From JALYUS01 sp038231255 (lineage in GTDB: Bacteria > Chloroflexota > Chloroflexia > Thermomicrobiales > JALYUS01): 64,000 nt of DNA. The translations under genes and the position numbers were made by a program. How positions within the stretch are numbered: position 1 is the first letter of the stretch; the number at the start of each line of letters is the position of its first letter. The notes beneath the pieces were generated by a model. The model was not told where the DNA came from and searched no databases. It saw nothing but the letters and a program-made list of their open reading frames with translations. Of the stretch, positions 57,810-64,000 are shown in pieces. The DNA lies in the NCBI GenBank assembly GCA_038231255.1, contig JBBRLR010000016.1, positions 1-64,000 of the forward strand. The letters are read 5' to 3'.

Positions 57810-59084
57810 TCACGTCTGCGCGTGATAGCGGCGGATCGCGGGGACGAGCCAGGCGATGATTGCTACCGTCGCGATGCACGCCACGCCGCCGGAAACGACC
57901 GAGAAGGGCGTGCCGAATCGTGCGGCGACGATCCCCGCCTCCATCTGCCCGAGTTGCGGCCCACCTCCGGCGAAGAGTTGGTGCGCCGCCGACGCCCGCC
58001 CGCGCAGCGCGTCCGGCGTCAGCAATTGGAGGATTTGATGCCGGAAGGTCATGCTGACCGTGTCCGCCAGCCCCGTCCCGGCGAGGAAGAGCAGGGCAAG
58101 GGGCATCGAGCGCGACAGACCGAAGCCGACGGTGGCGAGGCCGTATGCCGCCACCGCGATCAGCAGCGGCCACCCCGGCTTGCGGACGCGGTGCGACATC
58201 GCCGTCATCGCCACCGCGCCGATCACCGAGCCGACAGCGGGCGCGGAGAAAAGGATGCCTAGCCCGGTCGGGCCGACATGAAGGATTTTGTCCGCGAAGA
58301 CGGGGAGCAGGACAGTCGCGCTGCCCCAGAAGGTGGCGAAGAAGTCGAGCGACATGATCGCGAGGACGATGTCGTTACCCCGGATGAAGCGCAACCCCTC
58401 CAGCGCCGCGCGCCAGCCGCCCGGCCCGTCCATCGCCGCCGCGCCGAGCCGTACGCGCATGCCCGCGAACACGAGGATCACCGCGACGAACGATGCCGCC
58501 TCGAAGCCGTACGTCCCCGCGATGCCGACCGCGCCGATCGCGATGCCGCCGAGGGCGGGGCCGGCAATCGTCGCCACCTCGCCGGTCGTGATGCTCCACG
58601 AAAGGGCATTGCGCAGGTGCTCGCGCGGGACGAGCGCGGGGAGGAACGCCTGGCGGGTCGGCGAATCCACCGTGCTAATCGTCGCAGCGAGGGCGGTAAT
58701 CAAGTAAATCACGCCGATGTTCGCGCGCCCGGTGGCGGTCGTCAGCACTAGAGCGAGCGAGCAAGCGAGCAGTGCCGGTTGGGTGACCAGCAGCAACCGG
58801 CGGCGATCCACCTGATCAGCGATCACGCCACCCGCGAGCGAGAACAAGAGCACTGGAACGAGACGGACGAGACCGAGCAGGCCGAGTTCGACCGCCGAGT
58901 GGTGCAACTGATACACCTGGTAGGAGATCGCGACGGTCTGCATCCGCTGCCCAAGCGTCGAGATGAATTCACCGATCAGCAGCAGGCGGTAGTCGCGGTG
59001 CTGCAAGGCGATAAATGGGCTGGCGTGCGGCACATCCACCAATGCGCGTCCATCTCCCGGCTGATTGTTCGCAGTGTTGGACAT
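57810..59084 (-). CDS. Major facilitator superfamily transporter (enterobactin exporter-like)
   Basis: A 424-residue, 12-helix MFS protein of the EntS/MFS_3 type. The first cytoplasmic loop has GGVIADQVDRRRLLL, matching the DRxxRR motif A, and 'STVDSPTRQAFLPALV' is the typical motif after helix 4. These exporters carry siderophores, drugs or metabolites out of the cell using the proton gradient. MSNTANNQ at 59084 is chosen; the frame upstream to 59300 lacks membrane-protein character. GGGAG is about twelve bases upstream. Its 3' end abuts hairpin copy C. Confidence 0.9.
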   Translation of the reverse strand: MSNTANNQPGDGRALVDVPHASPFIALQHRDYRLLLIGEFISTLGQRMQTVAISYQVYQLHHSAVELGLLGLVRLVPVLLFSLAGGVIADQVDRRRLLLVTQPALLACSLALVLTTATGRANIGVIYLITALAATISTVDSPTRQAFLPALVPREHLRNALSWSITTGEVATIAGPALGGIAIGAVGIAGTYGFEAASFVAVILVFAGMRVRLGAAAMDGPGGWRAALEGLRFIRGNDIVLAIMSLDFFATFWGSATVLLPVFADKILHVGPTGLGILFSAPAVGSVIGAVAMTAMSHRVRKPGWPLLIAVAAYGLATVGFGLSRSMPLALLFLAGTGLADTVSMTFRHQILQLLTPDALRGRASAAHQLFAGGGPQLGQMEAGIVAARFGTPFSVVSGGVACIATVAIIAWLVPAIRRYHAQT

Positions 59085-59335
59085 GCCGGAGCATTCTCCC
59101 TTGTAGTCGCGCGCTCGCGCGCACGAACGTCCACACGACACGCGCGCGAACGTAATGCCCGGAGGGTCTTGATCGAGCGAATCTCTGACGACCGTACCAG
59201 CGCAACGCGAAACACGCAGCCGTCGGAGCGCCTCGCTCTTATACCACCCGCTACGCTCGCACGCATCCGCAGTATCATGAGGGCGCGTACGCGCCGACAT
59301 GCCGTTGCCGCATATCTTAAGAGGGACAGTGCATC

Positions 59336-60185
59336 ATGCGATCTGCCGAACCGATCGCGGTCGTTGGGCTTTTCCCCGAACTGCGCCACCATCTGCTGGA
59401 ACTGCTGGCCGCGCTCTCGGACGAGCAGTGGCAACGCCCCACCGTTTGTCCGGGCTGGTCGGTCAAGGATGTGGCGCTCCACCTTCTCGGCGGCGACATC
59501 GGCAACCTCGCTCGCCGCCGCGATGGAATGGGGGACGCCATCGCCCCCTACGTCCCTCCGGGCGCGGATCTGTCGGCTCCCGCCACGCTCGTGACCGCCG
59601 TGAACGCGTGGAACGAAGATTGGGTCGTGGCAACTCGGCGCATGAGCGTCCACGTGGTGCACGATCTGCTCGCCGTGACCGGCGACGCGCTGTACACCTA
59701 CTATGGCGGGCTAAACCTCATGGCAATCGGCAGTCCGGTCAGCTGGGTCGGTCCTGAACCGGCGCCCGTGTGGCTGGACATTGCGCGCGAGTACACGGAG
59801 CAATTGATGCACCAGGCACAGATTCGCGACGCAGCGGGCATTCCCGGCATCCGCGCGGCGGCTCTTCGCTCCCGTCCTCGCGACATTTATGCACGCCCTG
59901 CCGCATGCCCTGCGCGATGTGGATGCTCCGGACGCCACCCGACTGCGGGTCGTGATCACCGGCGAAGCGGGCGGCGAATGGTACGCCGAGCGGACGCCCG
60001 GGCGGTGGGCGCTGCACGCGTCCGCGACGGAAACGGCTGCGGCGACCGCCACGCTGGACGCGGAAGACGCCTGGCGGCTGTGGACAAAGGGGCTGACCCC
60101 GGACGCGGCAACACGGGCGATTGAAACGACCGGGGACGCCCAACTGGCTGGAGCGGTCGGCGACATGGTGGCCTTCATCGGCTGA
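59336..60185 (+). pseudogene. Mycothiol-dependent maleylpyruvate isomerase-family gene with frameshift
   Basis: The first part (frame of ATG 59336) encodes an N-terminal DinB-like MDMPI domain: 'ELLAALSDEQWQRPTVCPGW' and SVKDVALHLLGGDIGNL with the metal histidine, and a later QLMHQAQIRDAAG. Near 59861-59870 the homologous reading jumps to another frame, which continues 'LFAPVLATFMHALPHALRDV' and an SCP2/MDMPI-C-like domain, ending FIG at 60185. So one nucleotide has been gained or two lost in the gcggcggctcttc region. It is either a true pseudogene or an assembly error. The intact protein would have about 280 residues. Confidence 0.75.
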
Positions 60186-60198
60186 GGCGGGAAAGAAC

Positions 60199-61812
60199 CT
60201 ACCGATCCACCTTTTCGATCCATGGGTAATTCCATGTCGAAGGGACGCGCTGATAGACCTGCACACCCTGAATAATCGCGACGAGTTGATAGCGGCGCGC
60301 CAGCACGGGGCGGAGGCGGTCGTGGGCGCGCTGGAAACGGGGGGCGTCCAGATCCACGATGAACTCCGGCCCGGCGGGGGTGTCGAGCGTGGCGATCAGG
60401 CGGTCGAAGGTCGCGGGATCGTCGAGGATCGGCTGCCGCCAGACGACGGAAAAGACGCTCTGCCGCTCGCTCAGGTAGTAGATTTCCGGCGCCTCGAAGG
60501 CGATGTAGATGCGGTCGTTTGGGTGGGAATTCGCCTTCAGGTAAGCGACCAACGGTTCCTGCGCCTGGTACGCCCGATCGTGGTAGAGGTTCCACGAGAT
60601 TTCCGCCGGTTCCGCGACGAAGTAATGCCCCGCGTAGCCAACGGTGAGCATGACGCTGAGGCTGAGGATGGTGACGAGCCGCACCCGCCAGCGCGCCGTC
60701 TCGCCCCGCACAAACGCGGCGCGCACGCCAAGTGCGGCGTAAATCGCCAGCGGCGGGAGCAGTTGAAAGAAGTAGTGCGTGAACCCGTTGCCGCCGAGCG
60801 CGATGCCGCCAAAGCTGGCGAGGAACCAGAGCGGCGCGAGTGTGCGCACGTCCGGGGAGAGCGCGGCGCGATACACGGTCAGCGCGAGCACGGTGAGGAT
60901 GACGAGCGGCAGCACATCGCCGCCGACGACGAGGCTGTTCCAGCCCAGATGACCGAGCCGTCCAATGGCATGGCGCGAAACGATGGATTCCGTCGCGCCA
61001 CGATACAGCAGCACTTGCTGGATATAGGCCCGCCCGTCGCGCACGAAGCCATCCACGATTGCCGGAAGCACGCCGATTAATACCCCCGCGCCGAGGACCG
61101 ATTGCCGACGCAGGCGCGACTGCCACGGCATCCCCTCGCGGCGTGCGGCGAGAAAGAGCAGCAGCCCCGCGATCACGACCGCCGCGATTTCCGCCGGTTT
61201 GATGACGACTGCGACACCCGCGCACAAGCCACTGAGGAAAACACGGCGCGTCGCGGCGCTGTTCTCCTTCGCCAGCAGCGGCAGGCCGGGCGCTATGCGT
61301 GTCCGCTCGGCGGGCAGGAGCAAGGCGAGGCTGGCCAGTGCGGGGAGCGTCATGAACAGTTCGGCGTTGGCGGTAAATCCCTGCACATGCGGCATGACGG
61401 AGAAGAGCGCGAAGAGAAACGCGGCGAGCAGGCCCGTCTGCTTGCCCGCCAGTCGCCTGCCGATTACGTAGACGAGCAGTGCGGAGCCTGCATTGTAGAG
61501 CGCGGCGAACAGACGGATCGCGACGATGCTCCGCCCAAACGTCTGGAAGATTACGCGGTAGACCCACAAAATGCCCTGCGTCCGGTCGAACCAGAGCAGA
61601 TGATAGAGCGTCTTACCGCTCAGGCCGTAGTGGGTCGTGTACGCATACCCGCCCTCGTCGGTGATAAGGGGCACATGAAGGAATGGCATCCGCACGAGCA
61701 CGGCAAGCAGCAGGATCACGCCAAGCGCGATCCGCCACGTCAAAACCCGCTGCCAGAACGTCGTTGTGTTTGCTACACCCGCGCCTATCCGCGCGTGATC
61801 CCCTGCTGCCAT
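60199..61812 (-). CDS. GT-C-fold membrane glycosyltransferase (PMT/ArnT-like, GT39/GT83)
   Basis: A 537-residue polytopic membrane protein with about ten to eleven helices, of the dolichyl-phosphate-mannose/ArnT-like class that transfers sugars from polyprenyl-phosphate carriers. The acidic first-loop motif is PLITDEGGYAY (about residues 48-58), and a C-terminal soluble part (RIYIAFEAPEIYYLSERQSV) follows the last helix. GAGGAAG is just before the ATG. The acceptor (lipid, protein or glycan) is unknown. It converges on the frameshifted MDMPI-type gene. Confidence 0.87.
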   Translation of the reverse strand: MAAGDHARIGAGVANTTTFWQRVLTWRIALGVILLLAVLVRMPFLHVPLITDEGGYAYTTHYGLSGKTLYHLLWFDRTQGILWVYRVIFQTFGRSIVAIRLFAALYNAGSALLVYVIGRRLAGKQTGLLAAFLFALFSVMPHVQGFTANAELFMTLPALASLALLLPAERTRIAPGLPLLAKENSAATRRVFLSGLCAGVAVVIKPAEIAAVVIAGLLLFLAARREGMPWQSRLRRQSVLGAGVLIGVLPAIVDGFVRDGRAYIQQVLLYRGATESIVSRHAIGRLGHLGWNSLVVGGDVLPLVILTVLALTVYRAALSPDVRTLAPLWFLASFGGIALGGNGFTHYFFQLLPPLAIYAALGVRAAFVRGETARWRVRLVTILSLSVMLTVGYAGHYFVAEPAEISWNLYHDRAYQAQEPLVAYLKANSHPNDRIYIAFEAPEIYYLSERQSVFSVVWRQPILDDPATFDRLIATLDTPAGPEFIVDLDAPRFQRAHDRLRPVLARRYQLVAIIQGVQVYQRVPSTWNYPWIEKVDR

Positions 61813-62122
61813 CTTCCTCGGACTACTCCCGTTCCCGCCGTGTATCTCTTCCCTTCACATACCGCGCATCATACGTACGCGTGGGCACGCGATGGTTTCG
61901 GCACAACGTGTACCAAAAGCCATACCGCGCCGCACATGAACAGCCTATGAACGGACGGTTCACTCTCTATAACGTACGAAGCCTACAAAATCCTTACGGG
62001 ATTGGTCATGATGCTTCCACTCATCACACAGAACGTTCAATGTTCGCAAGGGTTTCCGTCCCGTATACTCACTACGCGTCATGCGGTGTTCGATAGAGTG
62101 CGGGTGTGAGAGGAGTGAGGGG
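61813..62122. other. 310-base divergent promoter region
   Basis: It lies between the leftward glycosyltransferase and rightward dehydrogenase genes and is somewhat AT-rich. TATACT at 62064-62069 is a candidate -10 for the dehydrogenase, 54 bases before its start, without a good -35. No small gene or repeat family member was seen. Confidence 0.45.
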
Positions 62123-63190
62123 ATGCGAACACACCGGATTGCGGTTATGCCGATGGACGGGATCGGGCGCGAGGTGATCCCGGCGGCGGTGCGCGTGCTG
62201 CGCGCGGCGGAGCGGGTCGTCGGCGGCTTCGTGCTGGAAACGACTACTTTCGACTGGTCGGCACGGAAATCGCTCGAAACGGGCGACCCAATCGTGCCGC
62301 CGGGCGGATTCGACATGCTGCGCGGCTTCGACGCGATCCTCTTCGGTGCGCACGGCGGCACCCCCGGCATCCCGGACGATGTCGCCTTCGCGGAAACGCT
62401 CTTCGCCTTCCGCCTCGCCTTCGACGAGTACATCAACCTCCGCCCCTGCAAACTGCTCCCCGGTATCCCCTCCGTCCTCGCGCACGCTGCACCGGAGGAT
62501 GTGGATTTCGTCATCGTGCGCGAAAATGTCGAGGGTGAACTGGCTGGGCCGGGCGGGCGCACGGGCGTCGGCACGCCGTGGGAAACCGCCTCGCAACTGA
62601 CCGTCATCAGCCGAGGCAACACCGAACGCGTCGCCCGCTACTCGTTCGACCTCGCCCGCTCCCGCCGCAAGCGGCTGGCAAACATCACGAAATCGAACGC
62701 GATGCGCCACGCCTATACCCTCTGGGACGAGGTGATCGCCGAAGTGGGCACGGAGTACCCGGACGTGCAGTTGGACAAATTCTACGTGGACGCGGCGGCG
62801 CGGATGGTGCTGCGTCCGCAGGACTTCGACGTGCTGCTCTGCACCAACCTCTTCGGCGACATCCTGTCCGACCTCGGCGCGGCGCTCGCGGGCGGCCTCG
62901 GTGTGGCGGCGAGTGGCAACCTGAATCCCGAAGGCGTGGCCCCCTCGCTTTTCGAGCCGGTCCACGGCAGCGCGCCGGACATCGCCGGGCGCGGCATCGC
63001 CAACCCCGTCGCCTCCATTGGCGCGGGCGCGCTGATGCTCCGGCATTTGGGCGAAACGACGGCGGCGGACGCCATCGAAGCCGCGATGGGCCGCGTCCTG
63101 CGCGACGGCGAATTCCGCACCTCCGACCTCGGCGGCGGCGCGACTACTGATCAGATGGCGGACGCAATTGCTGCCAATGTGGGCAAATAA
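62123..63190 (+). CDS. Isopropylmalate/tartrate dehydrogenase-like decarboxylating enzyme
   Basis: A 355-residue beta-decarboxylating NAD-dependent dehydrogenase. MDGIGREVIP is the N-terminal family motif; 'NLRPCKLLPGIPSVL' and VRENVEGEL are closest to tartrate dehydrogenase/decarboxylase and D-malate dehydrogenase (which read RENTEGEY) rather than LeuB. The catalytic lysine and tyrosine lie in ITKSNAMRHAY and the metal aspartates in LFGDILSDLGAALAGGLG. No leuC/leuD genes are near, which also argues against LeuB. GAGGAGTGAGGGG precedes ATG 62123; the frame opens at 62081. Confidence 0.88.
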   Translation: MRTHRIAVMPMDGIGREVIPAAVRVLRAAERVVGGFVLETTTFDWSARKSLETGDPIVPPGGFDMLRGFDAILFGAHGGTPGIPDDVAFAETLFAFRLAFDEYINLRPCKLLPGIPSVLAHAAPEDVDFVIVRENVEGELAGPGGRTGVGTPWETASQLTVISRGNTERVARYSFDLARSRRKRLANITKSNAMRHAYTLWDEVIAEVGTEYPDVQLDKFYVDAAARMVLRPQDFDVLLCTNLFGDILSDLGAALAGGLGVAASGNLNPEGVAPSLFEPVHGSAPDIAGRGIANPVASIGAGALMLRHLGETTAADAIEAAMGRVLRDGEFRTSDLGGGATTDQMADAIAANVGK

Positions 63191-63416
63191 ACGCCTTCGA
63201 AGGAAATGGAGGATAGTTCGTAGCGGTGGCGCTTGAACCGCCGTCGTCGTCTTGCTGCGATCTATGTCATTGTACGAAAAGCCTCTATGCGGCAACGGTG
63301 GACGATGCGCGAACCGTCCAGCAATCTTTCGTACTCCTTCCTGATTCCGCCCACGGTGGTATTCTCTCGGTACGGCGCACAACGGCGTGCGCGCAGGGAT
63401 TAAGGATACAAAACGC

Positions 63417-63872
63417 ATGAACGCAATCAAGACGGTGCGGAATCTCGGCCTCGGGTTGTGGATCGGGGGAACGGCGGCGATTGATTTCGTGGACGCACCT
63501 GCCCGTTTTAGGACGCCCGGCCTCGACCGGAATGCGATCACGGCGGTTGGGAGATCGGTTTTCGCGGCGTGGAGCCGTTACGAACTCGGCCTCGCGACTA
63601 TCACCGCCGCGACCGCCCTGCTCGCCGCACGGGGCGAGGGCGCCGGCAAGCGCACCGCCGCCCTCGTCGCGCCGATGTGGGCGCTCACGGTCGTGCAATT
63701 CACTTTCCTCCATCCGAAGATGCGCGCCCTCGCGGAGGGGCTCGATTTCGTCAACCGCGACCCGGACGAGCCGCGCTATGCCGCGCACCGCAAGGTCCAC
63801 GGCGCGTACATGGCGGCGGACGGCGCGAAGTTCCTGCTCGGCCTCGCGGCGAATGTGGCGAGCAACATGTAA
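63417..63872 (+). CDS. Small DUF4149-like four-helix membrane protein
   Basis: A 151-residue predicted membrane protein with four helices: GLGLWIGGTAAIDF, RYELGLATITAATALLAARG, APMWALTVVQFTFLHPKMRA and a C-terminal GAKFLLGLAANVASNM. Helix 1 and 'HRKVHGAYMAADGAKFLLG' fit DUF4149/TMEM205-like proteins, whose function is not known. The start MNAIKTVRN at 63417 has AAGGA eleven bases upstream. About 225 bases without recognisable features separate it from the dehydrogenase gene. Confidence 0.7.
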   Translation: MNAIKTVRNLGLGLWIGGTAAIDFVDAPARFRTPGLDRNAITAVGRSVFAAWSRYELGLATITAATALLAARGEGAGKRTAALVAPMWALTVVQFTFLHPKMRALAEGLDFVNRDPDEPRYAAHRKVHGAYMAADGAKFLLGLAANVASNM

Positions 63873-63952
63873 AAGACGGAAGCAACCGCATCCTCGTGAG
63901 AAGATGTCGGTGGCGGCGAACTGATGAATTCTGACAACGTAACCAGGTAATG

Positions 63953-64000
63953 GCGCAGTGGGGCAGGTTTCCGGGTGCCCTCCGGGCGGCATGCCGGTTC
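63953..64000. repeat. Truncated palindromic repeat at the window edge
   Basis: caggtttccgggtgccctcc and gggcggcatgccggttc match the middle of the repeat at 35924-36020 (cgggtttccaggtgcccttt). The window ends inside it. Confidence 0.6.

Noticed and set aside
59100..59160. Alternating gcgcgc-rich stretch before the frameshifted MDMPI-type gene as a possible regulatory palindrome
   Set aside because: Low-complexity CG-rich DNA with no clear symmetry or promoter; chance similarity is more likely.
1..64000. tRNA, rRNA and prophage or IS genes
   Set aside because: No cloverleaf with a GTTCGANNC arm in a gap, no rRNA-like sequence, and no transposase, integrase or phage structural genes were found by reading; weak tRNA genes could still be missed without a dedicated scan.

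Overview
This is a 64 kb chromosomal window from a GC-rich bacterium (about 60-65% GC by eye), packed with genes on both strands. The style of the proteins points to Chloroflexota, probably a Thermomicrobia-like lineage. Signs are Thr/Pro/Ala-rich linkers behind lipoprotein or membrane anchors, DinB-fold enzymes, a PGI/PMI isomerase, many amidohydrolases and M20 peptidases, and secreted proteins with a 'yW..lGGl..qGyPIS...QyFER' module. The placement is inference; no rRNA or tRNA gene was seen that would fix it. I found no phage, IS element, CRISPR array or plasmid functions.

Layout. 1-7 kb: start of a leftward gene, M20 hydrolase, TPR protein, ATP-type PEP carboxykinase, then divergently a COG0523/CobW GTPase followed by a cysteine-free L36 (a likely zinc-starvation pair), and an amidohydrolase. 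7-14 kb: PLP decarboxylase flanked by two copies of one GC-rich hairpin, NodB deacetylase, ThDP enzyme, dual-specificity phosphatase, unusual cytochrome P450. 14-20 kb: SH3b protein, prephenate dehydrogenase, Lrp/AsnC and DtxR regulators, flippase-like membrane protein, lipoprotein. 20-28 kb: two related M20 hydrolases and a 1546-residue secreted protein (beta-helix plus Ig-like repeats). 28-39 kb: PGI/PMI, an aspartate-semialdehyde dehydrogenase homologue without its catalytic cysteine, DDAH-like enzyme, standalone WYL-like protein, two aminotransferases, enolase-superfamily enzyme, DUF2071, PIG-L deacetylase, two DinB proteins. 39-46.6 kb: a leftward unit reading substrate-binding protein, LivG, LivF, LivH, LivM, alpha/beta hydrolase, M24 peptidase; it looks like import plus hydrolysis of amino-acid, peptide or amide compounds. 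47.6-50.8 kb: a lower-GC segment with two DUF4352 proteins, a possible HicB-like remnant and a DUF3800 protein. 51-64 kb: cyclase, FAD reductase, methyltransferase, a deleted SWIM gene, threonine-dehydratase-like enzyme, secreted protein, amidohydrolase, MFS exporter, frameshifted MDMPI-family gene, GT-C glycosyltransferase, tartrate/isopropylmalate dehydrogenase, and a small membrane protein.

The most distinctive feature is the intergenic DNA. At least nine hairpins are built from roughly 9-nt units containing CGCAGAG, CGCAAAG, CGAAG or CCAAG, always purine-rich arm first. Others are GC-rich hairpins, palindromes with an 'aggcttcagcct' core, and short phrase-like repeats such as gcaatgagcaatgag. 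They sit mainly at gene 3' ends, repeatedly supply the stop codon and last residues of proteins, and separate the genes of the liv operon. Other points worth following are an SOS-box-like palindrome inside a DinB promoter, a perfect 12-bp inverted repeat at the dtxR promoter, and the altered active site of the semialdehyde dehydrogenase homologue.
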